64,000 bases of DNA from Diabrotica undecimpunctata (taxonomy: Eukaryota; Arthropoda; Insecta; Coleoptera; Chrysomelidae): assembly GCF_040954645.1 (NCBI RefSeq), contig NC_092808.1, positions 17,117,383 through 17,181,382 on the forward strand, given 5' to 3'. The position numbers were made by a program, and so were the translations under genes. Every line of letters begins with the position of its first letter. Within the stretch, counting starts at the first letter, position 1. The notes under the pieces were generated by a model. It was not told where the DNA came from, made no database searches, and saw nothing but the letters and a program-made list of their open reading frames with translations. Shown here in pieces: positions 33,020 to 44,267 of the stretch.

Positions 33020-33250
33020 TTTTATTATTGACAACCAAGCTTAATTCTACTGATGGTTTCCTACACAGTTTTCTTCATTAAGTATAATGTCTGTTTTATG
33101 TTCATTTATTCTGGCACTTAGTGGTCTTATGGTTTCTCCCACATAAAAATTGTTTAATTCACATTGTGTAGATGCAGTTCTTTGATCTATATTCTGTGTT
33201 CTTCGGTTTGGTTTTGGACAAGATAGATCCCAGTGTATTATTGTTTCCTT
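33020..33250 (-). mobile_element. PLE GIY-YIG endonuclease fragment
   Basis: The minus strand encodes WDLSCPKPNRRTQNIDQRTA, then STQCELNNFYVGETIRPLSA and RINEHKTDIILNE. This aligns with the PLE endonuclease at 23100-23220 (CECDQFYLGETSRPLNVRIS). The first Cys of the metal site is replaced. Confidence 0.75.
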
Positions 33251-33649
33251 TCTTCAATCTTGTGAAATGACTTTTTTATAAATCACAATGTGTCATTTTT
33301 TGTTGAAACCTTTGTTAGCAACTTTTTTTCTTCTTGCAATGCATTTTTATATGAGCAGGCAGGTATGTTGGGCTCTAAAAAGTTAAAATATTGTTTGCAA
33401 AAAAGACTATCAAGTAAAGAATAAAATTATTTTTGTCAATTATTAGAAACTTTAAAATTCGAGATACCTAGTGTATTAATAATATGGAATAAATTATACT
33501 TTTTAATTAAGATAATTGATGAATGAATTTGATTTCGTTTCATTCACGTAGTCGGTGGTCATGTTATCAAAAAAGGAAGTATATATTATATTTAGTCTTA
33601 AGATAATTAATTTTTTATTGACCGTGAATAATATATTTAGTTTTTACAC
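33251..33649. other. intergenic, unassigned
   Basis: No feature recognised. Confidence 0.35.
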
Positions 33650-34110
33650 AATTAATCATCAATCAGTGCTGATTTGTCCATTGTAGAACATAGACCTCCT
33701 CTGGATATTTTCATCTAATTTTGTTTTGCGTCTGTGCTATCCAATTCTTTTGAGGTCATCGTTCCATCGTGTTGGGATTCTTCCTCGTCTGTGCTTGTCT
33801 GTCCGTGGTCTCCACTCAAGGAATTTTTTGTAATGCGTTCTATAATCTCTTCCACTCCAGTTCATCTGCAAACTTCCTTGTTTCTTAGTCTATTTTTCAA
33901 GCTTATTCCAAGCATTGATCTCTACATATTACGTTGTAACGTTCTCAATTTTTCCACTGATGATTTTGTGGGAGTTAAGGTTTCCAATGTCTTCGTCCTT
34001 GTATTTTCATTATTCCATTTCTCATTCTTATGATTGCTCGCTGAACCTGTTCCAAGCTTCACTGCTCATTCGTTTGGTCTACTGTCATTACGTAGAATGT
34101 GGTTCACGAA
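33650..34110 (-). mobile_element. LINE C-terminal fragment, degraded
   Basis: Minus-strand reading gives LEQVQRAIIRMRNG, RDYRTHYKKFLEWRPRTDKH, RRGRIPTRWNDDLKRIG and RSMFYNGQIS, the tail module of an RTE-like LINE with many frame changes. Confidence 0.75.
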
Positions 34111-34179
34111 AAGTCCAATCTGTAAATTCTCCAGATTTTCTTGCTGTCTCCCTGCGCATTCCGGATCTTTTAGCTTCTC

Positions 34180-34580
34180 TACAGGGTGCGCAAGATAATC
34201 GGCCAATTAAAAATATCTCCAAAACTAGAGGTAACTGAATCATGAAAATTGGAATGAAGGGGTTTTGAAGAGTGACCTATTTAATGAAAATATTTTCATC
34301 TATTTATACCGGAATTTGCTTATAACTTCCTAAAAGAAGAAGAAAAGTGTAATTTTCATATAAAAACCGAAAAACGGTTAATAAAGGGTATAGGGAAGTA
34401 TTAACCAAAAATGTTCAGAATAACGTAAATATTTTTAAAATTAAAAAATATACAGGGTGTCCCATTAAAAAACGAAGCTATCTCTCTTCGGAACCCCCTT
34501 ATTCCAATTTTCATAATTCAGTTACCTTTAGTTCTCGAGATATTTCTAATTGGCCTCTTATGTGCCGCACCCTGTATATG
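34180..34580. mobile_element. small inverted-repeat (MITE-like) element
   Basis: Bases 34181-34262 (CAGGGTGCGCAAGATAATCG to GAATGAAGGGGTT) and the reverse complement of 34490-34580 (CAGGGTGCGGCACATAAGAG to GAATAAGGGGGTT) are imperfect inverted repeats of about 85 bp. Ends of the CAGGGTG type are common in IS630/mariner-derived MITEs. An extra end-like CAGGGTGTCCCATT lies inside at 34453. Confidence 0.75.
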
Positions 34581-34719
34581 TCACTTGTTTTTGTTACATT
34601 CTCCATAATTAGTATAATAATTCGAATAGCAGTTTAGATACCTTAAAGTTTGCATGTATGTATATTACAGATGAAGAATCACATATAGACAACACAAATA
34701 CGTACTTGTTATCACCAGC

Positions 34720-34850
34720 CTGTTAGTCTAGGCAAGTTATCCAATCCGTTTTCACATATCCACTGCTCTAATGGATTCTTCCTTGCTAATCTTGGAATTA
34801 AAATCTGCCATTAGCAGCGAGACGTCATAAGGAATTATCGCAGTACAAAC
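34720..34850 (-). mobile_element. LINE endonuclease scrap
   Basis: The minus strand encodes PYDVSLLMADFNSKISKEES, resembling the GDFNxKIG active-site block of LINE endonucleases with Gly to Ala. It is short, so the assignment is tentative. Confidence 0.4.
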
Positions 34851-34856
34851 TCTATT

Positions 34857-34995
34857 TAGTCTAGGGGCAAAGGAGGGTTTCGTGGCCTATTGAGGTCTAT
34901 GGGATCTTGCAACTGATTTCTAGGTATTTTGACCAGCTGAATATGAATCTTCATCATGATAATCCGAATTTTTGGCCATCAATTTTGTATTAAAA
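34857..34995 (+). repeat. direct repeat, second copy at 38318-38460
   Basis: GTCTAGGGGCAAAGGAGGGT, GGCC(T/G)ATTGAGGTC(T/C)ATG and CAACTGATTT are shared in the same order and orientation with 38318-38460. No coding potential. The copies lie outside the piggyBac on the left and after first exon 1a on the right. Confidence 0.7.
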
Positions 34996-35108
34996 ACGCC
35001 ACTACCAGTTGGAGAGAGCTTCAATGTTGCATTAAACACAATTTAATATCTTCGAGGTAAATTTATTAGAATATCTACCTTATACCTTTTAATGCATCTA
35101 TTATTTCC

Positions 35109-37475
35109 TTAACCCATTCGCTGCCATGTTTCAAATCTGGAACAATTGTTAGATTCGCTGCTGGTTACAAGATATCACTGTTGGTATTAACTCTGATAAA
35201 CTATTTGTGTTCGGTAGTGTCAAAACAACACGTGCATACTGAATTTACCCACTGGTTTCGTATAAGTGGCTTTTGTTGTGTGATTCATATCAAAATTTCA
35301 AGGAAAGTGCAGTTATATAACTTCTAGCTTGATTATAGCTATCTTCTGTTGTGAAATATTGCGATCGGAGTAAGTTTAAGTAATATTATATTATCTATAC
35401 AACAATATATCTGTATCGTTTTTGCTAATTGAGGTTTTTCTTTTTAGTTTGGAATTATGGATGTGAAAACATTTTATAGAAAGAAAACAAGTTGTTCAGC
35501 TGACACTGTGAACAATTTAATCGATGACTTAAATGAGAAGCAGTTTGCTTCTGCAGACATATACATTTATCCTCCAGCGTAAGTTTCTGATGGAGATTCT
35601 GAATCATCGAATGATGTGAATTTCAATGATTTTTCTGATAAGTTTTCATCAAAGATACTGAACGCCCGAGCTGAGGCAATTCTTATTTCACAATGTGAAT
35701 CACAAGAGGCTGAAGATAATATATGTTCTCGAGCGATGTTGAACTTCTAATAAATGTGGCTCAATCTAATAAAAGAGCGAATAAATCAAATAGACAAAAC
35801 CACTGGAAAAGAGGTAACTTGTCCCAAGATAAACATCAAGAAAATATCTCACTTTCAAATCAAAATAATGTTCATTGTGAAAGTGAAATCGATTTCTTTA
35901 CACTTTTTTGGTGTTAGAATTGCTTTGAATAAATAAAAGACGAGACTATAAAGTATGCCCGACACAAAAATGCAAACACATCATTTGAGGTTACGATTGA
36001 AGAACTCAAAGTATTCTTTGCAATCCTACTGATTTCTGGTTATTCTCAAAGGCCTAGAAGAGATATGTACTGGAGTTTGGATTTGGATCTCAGAAACGAA
36101 GCAATCGCCAATGCAATGTTGAGAAATAGGTTTAGAGAAATTTTGCAACATTTACATTTTTCAGATAACACTCAGCTACAAAAAAATGATAAGGTTGCTA
36201 AAATAAGACCACTCATAGAACATTTAAACAATGCATTTATAAAATGTGTGCCGGCTGGTGAACAGTATCTGTTGATGAATCTATGGCACCGTACTACAGC
36301 CACCATAGCTGTAAAAAGCGTATTCAAGGGAAACCTATGAGATATGGGTTTAAATTTTGGTCTGAGAATGTATCAAATGGTAATCTTGTGGGTACCGAAC
36401 GTTACCAAGGGAAAGAAATCTTACTAGGAGAGAATAACTTTGGGATAGGTGGATCTGTAATTACAACTTTTGCCGAGAGGGTGAAGCATAATTTTGTAGA
36501 TCAAAAATTTTACTTTATTATTGACAAATTTTTTACTGGACTTCCACTGATAAGGGCCATGAGTGAAATGGGATATGATTGCACGAGCACCTTTAGACAT
36601 AATAAAATTGGGAAATGCACGTTGAATAAAAACGCAATGAAAAAATCAGTTAGAGGATCCGTTGATTCATATACAAGTTCTGATGAAGATATAATCATTA
36701 TCCAGTGGAAGGATAATGCCATCGTTCACGTGGCTTCAAATTGTTATGGCGTTCAACCTACAAAATCGGTACGTCGTTATTTTGCAGCAGAAAAAATATG
36801 TATAATGGTAGACGTTCCCTATGCAATTCAGCAGTATAATACTCATGTAATACTGGGAGGTGCTGATTTAATGGATAGAAATATCGCTAACTGTAGACCA
36901 AAACTGCGTAACAAATGGTAATGGCAAATTTTTGTTCGCCTTTTGTCTGATTTAATATCGACGCATGAATTTGTTGAAAGTATGCGTTCATTGGATTTAT
37001 TAAGATTTACAAGAAACATTGTGACAACATATCTACTACTCAACGCTCGACAACCAAAACCTGATAAGACAAAGTTAGGAAAATTATTTCGAAAAATTCC
37101 AGGATCTGTTTTACAAAATATGTCGGTTCTGCATTACCCAATTTCCTTAAAACAAAACAGATGCAAAATTTGTATAACAAACACAACCTTTGGATACGGT
37201 ATTTGTAAAATTAATGTACATCCTATTAATTGTTTCAAATCTTTTCATGAAAAAAATATATAGATCCTCTCAAAACGTTAACATTTTTTATCAATAAATG
37301 TAATAAGTTTAAATTGACGTTGTTGATTTTTTATTACATACTGATGGCCATGTTCCAAAATTGGAACAAAAAAATTTTTAGGATTTTTTAATATTTTTCT
37401 ATAAGTTCAGAACATAAAATTGACCTGTCGGCGCTATAAAATTTAAAAAATGAAGTTTGGCGGCGAATGGGTTAA
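35109..37475 (+). mobile_element. piggyBac-type transposon with both ends and TTAA target duplication
   Basis: TTAA followed by CCCATTCGCTGCCA at 35109 is mirrored by TGGCGGCGAATGGG followed by TTAA at 37458-37475. Subterminal sequences on both sides also pair (GTTCCAxxxTGGAAC-like motifs). The 2.37-kb length and central transposase make this a near full-length, inactive copy. It lies between gene A and gene B. Confidence 0.93.
35457..37263 (+). pseudogene. piggyBac transposase, broken
   Basis: This encodes a DDE transposase that would excise at TTAA. It begins MDVKTFYRKKTSCSADTVNN, with an acidic N-terminus (SDGDSESSNDVNFNDFSD). The catalytic core shows RDMYWSLDLDLRNEAIANAM, SVDESMAPYYSHHS (first Asp), FYFIIDKFFTGLPLIRAM (second Asp) and ILGGADLMDRNIANCRPKLR (third Asp). 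A Cys-containing tail follows. Breaks I can see: a stop near 35581, a frame change near 35725, a stop near 35917, a frame change near 36275 and a stop at 36919 in place of Trp. Confidence 0.92.
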
Positions 37476-38009
37476 TCCCCGTTCACGTACGATATAAGGA
37501 GTGAAAAAATGTATTTTTACCTTAGTTTAGAAGTAACGGTACACTCTGTATATTTCTATTTAATACCTTTAATACAGATAACTTGAATTATTCGTCCAAA
37601 AAAACTGAATATTTCAATTTTTAATTAAACGTCACTTTTTTTCTAAATCACCAAAAAAGTTTTTTGCAATACCTTTTATGTAACGAACGACGCCAATGAT
37701 CGTTAATTGTAATTTATTGAAGTTGTCCACGTACGGTATCAACATAGGTATCTTAATAAAAAAGGAGACCTCTCAATGACAGCCAACAATAGTGTAATAT
37801 ATATATACGTGTTTTTTATGTTATTTAGTGCAATTAGTGGCTTACAACCTAATATTTTTATTTTCATGACCTTATTATTATCAATACTTCCACTTACTCC
37901 AAGTTTTATTTTGATAACTAGGTAACTATTGTGTTAAATAGTATTATACTACACATAGTGCCAAAAGGATAAAAATTAGTGCGTTATTCGGAAAAATCTG
38001 AGTTCTAAA
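37476..38009. other. upstream region of first exon 1a
   Basis: No transposon recognised between the piggyBac right end and exon 1a. A TATATATATACG stretch at about 37797 is too far from the ATG to be called a TATA box without a mapped start. Confidence 0.35.
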
Positions 38010-38195
38010 ATGTTGAATCGTTCAAAAAGTATTATGGCTATACAGATCTATTTAGCGGTACTAGTGTTGTATGGATTCAGTTTGTATTATTCGACATTTG
38101 TAGGAAACAATATTAAATCTAACAAGGTTAAAGTACCTTTAAAGATGAGGGCAGTCGTGGATTACGGAAAGTGTTTCTTTACATTGTGGAATTTT
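38010..38195 (+). CDS. AIG1-like: gene B alternative first exon 1a (AIG1/ADTRP family)
   Basis: ATG with A at -3 opens 62 codons. There is a membrane segment (IMAIQIYLAVLVLYGFSLYY), a basic loop (NIKSNKVKVPLKMR) and the exon end CFFTLWNF followed by GTAAGT in phase 0. The end is nearly identical to that of gene A exon 1, and Thr58 sits at the proposed catalytic position. The frame stops 24 bases into the intron. No exon 2-like sequence occurs before 56466, so it must splice over 18 kb past exons 1b and 1c if it is used. Joined to 56466-56824 and 63327-63513 it gives 243 aa. It could instead be the remnant of a third gene that lost its later exons. Confidence 0.75.
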
Positions 38196-38790
38196 GTAAG
38201 TAATATTTGTATATATTAAAATTTATTATGCCGCATACCTATATTGAAAATGTGCATTCTAGCGCGCTCTAATGTCCGTGTGAAGTCGTTACTCAACTGA
38301 CAGGATCGCTTTATGTTTTAGTCTGAGGGCAAAGGGGGGTTTCTTGGCCGATTGAGGTCCATGAGATTTTACAACTGATTTTTATATATTTTGTCACGCT
38401 AAAACAGAGTCTTCAACATGATAATACAAATTTTTTAGCAGGAATTTTTATTTACAATTTAATTGTTTAACCCTTTAAGCCGTAAGTTTATTATGATGAA
38501 CTGTTTTCAAAGTTTTTTCAAATAATAGTTTGGAATACTATAGTTAGTACATCAGTTACAAGATTTTTAATATATTTTGTTTTTTCTAGGAAAAAATTGC
38601 TGGTCATCCGTTGTACCAGAGTTCAATCAAAGAATAATTTTCATGCTAGTTTCTCTGGTACATAGGGTGTACCAAATGATAAAAAGTGTATCAATAATAG
38701 GTATAGGACTTTAAATAATACAAAAATGCTGCAGAATATTGTAATAAACAAACAAAAATATAATAATAAAAATAATAGTTCAGGCACTTA
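38196..38790. repeat. direct repeat and possible piggyBac end
   Basis: 38318-38460 is the second copy of the repeat at 34857-34995. TTTAACCCTTTAAGCCG near 38465 resembles a piggyBac terminal repeat for the relic that follows, but a matching right end was not found. Subterminal TTGTACCAGAG and CTCTGGTACA lie at 38612-38672. Confidence 0.45.
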
Positions 38791-40450
38791 AATGATATGG
38801 TTTAAAACAATTAAAGCACAAAGCCAGTTTACAGTCTACGTACTCTATATCACTGCGTTTCTGTATTCCCGTTTTTGAGCACTGCTGGCATCGTCTTCGC
38901 GTGGTTTTCTGCGGCAAATGACCAACATTTTGAAATTACTCCATATTCAATGACCTCCCATTTTTTTTTTTCTCGCAGAGAAATCTTCTATAAGACTGAT
39001 AGCTAATTTGAATCTATATTCACGGTGAGATATTACTTTTGTTCTACTTTTTTTCTTTGCCTAAGAGATTTTTTATATGTATGTAAGAATTTACTATGGA
39101 TGCTTCAAAAAGGTAATAAAATAACTTCAGTCGTCATCGACGGCTTTTCCAAGTTACTGAGTATGTCTGCATTCGTTAGTCAAACCGATCAACACCGCCC
39201 ATATACATATTGTTGTCTACAATGGCCTGAGGACAGCAGATGTTTTCTCGTTCTACAGTTTTTGATGTTCTCAAAACAAAACCAGTTTCTGCATGATTAT
39301 GCATATTGCTGCATACAGTCATCGATTTTGAGCAACGATCCTTCCACTTACTTATAGTAATATCATTACAGACAACTCCAATTTTTCGTGTTTGTCTTAC
39401 TGTTCCACAACCAAAATGACCTAATTCTGATAACTTATTCATAAGAGGAAGTGGTAAAAAAATTTTCAAAGTACAAGCAGTGTCCCCTTTTTTCCAAAAC
39501 TTTAATTAAATTCAGGATAACTCTTTACCTTAGAGTATGTTCGTTAGTCCGTTCAGGTTCTCTACCTTGATATACCTCAAAATTGATGAGGTAACCTGTT
39601 TCGGCACATGCCATTGCCCAATTTTTATATTCCTCTTTATGGGATTTATTGGCATGTACTATTTCAAAGTAGTCCTTCCTTTAAAGGCAACCATACTTTC
39701 ATCAATTGAAATCTTTCTGCTTGGAGCAAAAGATTTTATAAAGGATTTTTTAATTTTTGAATAAGAGGTCTCACTTTGTACAACTTGTCAAATTCCCGAG
39801 TTCCTCTGGCAGGCATTTGTTGGGTTATCATTCAAATGGATATATCTTAATATTTTAAGAAATCTCTTTAGAGGGAAAATAGTAGTAATCCTTCCATTAT
39901 GAAAATTTGGACTTGCAGACTAGTATTTTTTTATAGAAAGTAAACTATTAAATCCCATTAGAATTAAAATTCCTAGGAAAGCTTTCAATTCTTCTAAGGA
40001 CAAATCTAAATGTTTGTTGTCTTCGACACCTTTTGTTGTAGTAAGGTGTCATTGAAAAAACATTAAAGAAACTTACTGGGTCTTCAGAAGACGGTATCAC
40101 TTTAACCGATGAATTCTGCATAATTACAATTTTTAAATTCAATAGGTATTCTTGGTTCTTTAGACCACTTCTTAAAATCATTGGTAACACATAAAGTTAC
40201 TTCATCTTCACTTGATGATGAAGCATTCCTATTTTCTTTGAGAGGGTTTTTCGGGCTGGTAATCTCTGTCTGCTACAGAATCATCTGAATCCTCGTGTTC
40301 TAAACAGTTGTAAATTGTAGAATTTTTACGTTGTAGAATTTTGGCTGTACCACTTCCAGGCGGAGTAGATTGTAGTATTGTAGACGAACTTCCGCTAGAA
40401 GATCTTTCTGATAGTGTGTCCGGTTCTACTAATCCGTTATTTCATGTAAT
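38790..40450 (-). mobile_element. piggyBac transposase relic
   Basis: The minus strand encodes, across frames, an N-terminal region (about 40190-39950), LSELGHFGCGTVRQTRK, ERENICCPQAIVDNNMYMGG with GGVDRFD (third catalytic Asp), and a Cys-rich tail (RRRCQQCSKTGIQKRSDIE, LCFNCFKPYH). The first two catalytic blocks are not readable. It lies in the intron between first exons 1a and 1b. Confidence 0.8.
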
Positions 40451-41419
40451 ATTTTGGCTAACTGTTCAGTTGTAAGGCCCCTCTTCCAATACTGTATATC
40501 AGAATAGTTTTCGGAAATCTGAAAAAAAAGCATGTTGAGGTATTGTGTAAAATATTCGCTGAGGGCATAGATTGGTTCATAATATATGACGAAAATGTAC
40601 AACAATGACCAACACAACATATGAAACCAATTTAGCATATTTGTGAGGGTTATAAATATTTATATTTTAGAGGAAAGTTTGAGGTTACATTTTTCTAAAA
40701 TACACTGCGCTCCAAAATTAACGCATAATTTTAAAATTCTTATTTTGAGTTGTAATGAAAAAAATTTTGTTTGTTCTTTTCTGCTTTATGGTTGTTTTAG
40801 AACATCTTAAATAAAAAACTTTTCTTTTTTTACAAAAAAAACGGGTGTGGCAGTGTATATTCAAAATAATTTTCAATTTTCTTTACTTTTGATATATATT
40901 TTTTATTCTGAAACTATTGTATAGCATCTTTATATTGGTAATAAAAAACACTTACCTTTTATAGCACTCCTCAATGGTCAAATTTTGAAGAAAAAATAAC
41001 AAAACACATTCAGCCACGTGCCAATTGCAAAAAAGAAGCACACCAGAATCCACCGGTACAAATTAATGTTGTACCACTACAATGTTTACGAGTTGAGTAA
41101 ACATTCCGATATCAGAGCCATCTATACATTACTTATTATAATACAGGTATAGATGTAAATAGGTGGAAATATGATTTGTATAGTCGGTTCGCTATATTTA
41201 CGCGGGTTTCGGATTAAAAATTTTATTGTAAGTACCCAGTTTTAATTACCTGCTCTTTGGGGAAATATCAACAATTTCATAAAGAGGATCGAAAACTGCA
41301 TCCAACGTGATGACACCATCTTGATGACATTATTTTCCATACTTAATTAGATTGTGTACCATTTAGTCTAAAATCGTCCTATAGTCAATTGTCACCCTGC
41401 ATATCCACGTTTGAGAATG
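40451..41419. other. intron, mostly unassigned
   Basis: CACTGCGCTCCAAAATTAAC at 40703 resembles a Tc1-type terminal repeat but no partner was found. GAAAAAAACGGGTGTGG-like sequence at about 40840 recurs near 50905. Nothing else recognised. Confidence 0.35.
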
Positions 41420-42040
41420 GATGCATCGCTAGAGCAAAGAGGGCCGAACGGTTCTATTTATTAAGTGTACTAAGTCTGGGTGGACGATTGAGGAATTGTT
41501 CTACATATGGATAGTTCATTTTACAGAACATAGAAAATTATCAATAGAGAACCCAGTTTTATTGATCTTAGACAATCACGGTAGTTACATTTCTTTGAAA
41601 ATTTCCGATTTTTGTCGCAAAAATGGCATCATCATGGTAACAATAATACCACCCTAGACGTCGCACAGGACTCAACCACTAGATCTCTCAGTGTAAAGTC
41701 CATTGAAAGCAGCTTTGTATAAAGAATGTGAATACATGAAACTTCATCAATATGAAATACTACCACCTCTGCAATTGATTTCACTGTTTGCTCAAGGATA
41801 TTTGAGTGTTGCTAATGCAGAAACAGCAGTTAGTGGATTCCGAGCAACCAGCATTTTCAATCCAAATGTTTTCAGCCAATTTATACAAGAACGAGATAAA
41901 AACCCTCCTGACAGGATTTCTGCCGAACAAGCTGTTGAAAATACAGGGATGGAGCATGAAAATTTAGGAGCACCCAGTTTATTAGATATTCCTATCAATT
42001 TTAATGTCTTTGGTACCTACAAATACAGGATCAACTGAAT
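41420..42040 (+). mobile_element. Jerky/pogo-type transposase C-terminal relic
   Basis: The + strand encodes GWTIEELFYIWIVHFTEHRK, PVLLILDNHGSYISLKISDF (second catalytic Asp, DNHxSH-type block), GIIMVTIIPP, and then AALYKECEYMKLHQYEILPP, LISLFAQGYLSVANAETAVS and GFRATSIFNPNVFSQFI. The last part is open (41703-42038). The third catalytic block is corrupted. N-terminal DNA-binding and first-Asp regions are missing. Confidence 0.85.
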
Positions 42041-42838
42041 CCGTTGACGATGTACGTCCACCAACATCAGGAATACAATATTCACTACTTCTTGAAAACA
42101 CAGAACTAGATAAAGGTAAAATCCGAGAACTACATCCATGTTAGAGCTTTGAGAAATTAAATTTTGTACTACTAATTTTAATACATTAAAATATTTCATA
42201 CTTTAGAAAGTTGATAAAAAGATCATAGACTCTTTCGAGATGTTTTATTGGAGAAGTATAGTGAGAATTCTTTGGATACTTTGGAAACGATTTCGAGGAA
42301 ACTGTTTTATAAAGCTTGCAATATAAGTTACGGCAAAAAAAGTTAAAAGTGCTTCAATCTCGGAATGTAGGAGATTAAAAAAATGTCGAAGAAATTTAAC
42401 GAACCTTGAAACTATCTAAAAAAATTAGGTGTTAAATTTGGACATGTATTCAGTTGCATGGTTTTAGAATTTGGGAAGAATAAATCTGTCTCTATGCTGC
42501 TTATTGTGCAATCGACAATAGTTATCAAGGTGACCAAAAATATAGCCAGACATCTAGCTATCAGCCAGAGATTACGAAGCTTTTTGTTGATAAACACAAC
42601 AGGTAAATATAAACCAGGTCTAAGTAATGTAGGGTAACAAAATCATTTTACGAAATAATTAGATTGTGTGACCCCACTTCGCGTAGATGTGGTTTATCTT
42701 GTGATATAAATGTCGCCGAATAATTGCTGAAACGATAATGTAACGCCTTGTCCAAGGTCTACTTAAGTTTTGGTGTACAAAGTGATTTGAAGCTAGCTGG
42801 GTCAAACTCTTCATTAAAAATAACCATTTTATGTCAGC
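42041..42838. other. intron and upstream region of first exon 1b
   Basis: 42205-42300 can be read as a LINE tail scrap (DSFEMFYWRSIVRILW) with low confidence. Otherwise unassigned. No clear core promoter motif was seen before 42839. Confidence 0.35.
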
Positions 42839-43024
42839 ATGGGACTACGTGATAAAAACTTTATTTTATTTTTGTTATATATATTTATTTTAATAATTCT
42901 TTTGTGCGGAGTATCCGGTGGACTGAAATTGAAAAAAGATGTAGGAAATCATAAAGGTCCTCTAGATGAGTTTCGTAAAAATATAATAGAATACAGTTAT
43001 TATGCTGCTACAAATTGGAATTTT
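42839..43024 (+). CDS. AIG1-like: gene B alternative first exon 1b (AIG1/ADTRP family)
   Basis: ATG with A at -3 opens 62 codons with a hydrophobic N-terminal segment (FILFLLYIFILIILLCGVSG), a hydrophilic loop containing NHKGPLDEFRKN and an end YYAATNWNF, then GTAAGT in phase 0. Thr58 is at the proposed catalytic position. It is closer to exon 1c (shared LCGVxGG, HKGxxD, ATNWNF) than to exon 1a or gene A. Unspliced, the frame continues 36 codons into the intron without any family similarity. Joined to the shared exons it gives 243 aa. No exon 2 copy lies between it and 1c. Confidence 0.78.
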
Positions 43025-43941
43025 GTAAGTATTAATATGAGTTTTTTGTTCATTATTGCAAATATAATTCAATATCTTTTAAATTATATATTCTGTACTT
43101 CCCTTGCTGTTCTCTATTCTAATTCAACCAATTGACCTTTTGGTGGTTCCTTCGATCGAGTGAAGAATCCAATAGATCTTGCTTCTTGTAATGTGGCCAG
43201 GATATCACCAACTTCCTCTACTTGATAAAGAATCTTGTGTGTAGGAAGCACGGGTCAATCATATATAAAAATGTAAATTTCAAACGTGTCAGTACGATTT
43301 TCTGTCACTACGTCAAGGTTCCATTTCTTGTTTAATGTAGGAGGACAGGCAGAACGTAGATAATCAAGTTGATTTAAGTTTATAGTTAATCATTGAATCT
43401 GGCAAAAACAAGAATATGGTATTGGAAAATCATCGATTCAACCGAGAGAGATTTAGTAGAAGGCCTAGGGACCCCCGTAGTTAGGTACCCACCTAGGCTT
43501 TAGATAGGTAATATTTTTTGTTGAAGTTTGGGTTTCTGAAAGCTGTATACACAAAATGTGCTGCATTCTCTAACAATGGAACAAACTACATTCGAATGGG
43601 ACATTCTCAAAAACATTGGGAGCGTTTTATAAACGATGAAATGGATTTTATACATCCTTTCATCACTATGGATGAGATCTAGCTACCTTACTATGATCCT
43701 AACTCAAAACAAGAGCAAAAAATGTTATGTCAATTTCATATTTGACTCTCATGGCGCCATGAAAGTGGATTTTTCAGTTATCAATCGTAATTCAAAGACA
43801 TGCATCCACTGTCGCACGTCGCTGGTTACATAATATATGATCTTTTTTTCATTTCCTCCTGTGTTTGGATGGGTTGTTTCACAAAATTTAAAAAAATCGC
43901 ATATTCATAATTATATTATGATTTCAATTACTAAAAATTGT
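43025..43941. other. intron, with left copy of a diverged tandem duplication
   Basis: 43771-43863 aligns with 44083-44170 (GTAATTCAAAGACA, ATATAAT, CTTTTTTTC, TTTCCTCC), flanking sequence of the two tRNA genes. The rest is unassigned. Confidence 0.45.
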
Positions 43942-44014
43942 CGATCCTGCCAGGATTCGAACCTGGAATCTTCTGATCCGTAGTCAGACGCGTTATCCGT
44001 TGCGCCACAGGACC
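43942..44014 (-). tRNA. tRNA-Arg (ACG)
   Basis: The 73-nt minus-strand sequence folds as a full cloverleaf: acceptor GGTCCTG/CAGGATC with one G-T pair, D arm GCGC...GCGT, anticodon stem TCTGA/TCAGA with loop CTACGGA (anticodon ACG), and T arm CCAGG/CCTGG with loop TTCGAAT. A-box and B-box (GGTTCGAATCC) are intact. A TTTTT terminator follows directly on the minus strand (43933-43937). No intron. Confidence 0.96.
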
Positions 44015-44194
44015 GGTGTCATAAAATTTTACGTAAGGTGGAGGTGGAGGGTTTTATTTGCGATATTATTCTATTCATTGGATTTTTTAGTTTTAAATCG
44101 TAGTTCAAAGACAAATAAACAGGCCTTGCCGTACACTGCTATATAATTTTTTTTTTCTTTCCTCCAGTTGTCAATTATTATTAATAAAAAATCT

Positions 44195-44267
44195 CGATCC
44201 TGCCAGGATTCGAACCTGGAATCTTCTGATCCGTAGTCAGACGCGTTATCCGTTGCGCCACAGGACC
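44195..44267 (-). tRNA. tRNA-Arg (ACG), identical second copy
   Basis: Identical over all 73 nt to the gene at 43942-44014, with a TTTTTT terminator just downstream on the minus strand. The 5' flank (TATGATACCGG on the minus strand) is shared by both copies apart from one base, but flanks further away are clearly diverged. Confidence 0.96.

Noticed and set aside
37797..37810. TATATATATACG as a TATA box for first exon 1a
   Set aside because: It lies over 200 bp before the ATG with no mapped transcription start, and AT-rich runs are common here.
38465..38482. TTTAACCCTTTAAGCCG as the end of a complete piggyBac
   Set aside because: No matching inverted end was found to the right, so a complete element is not supported.
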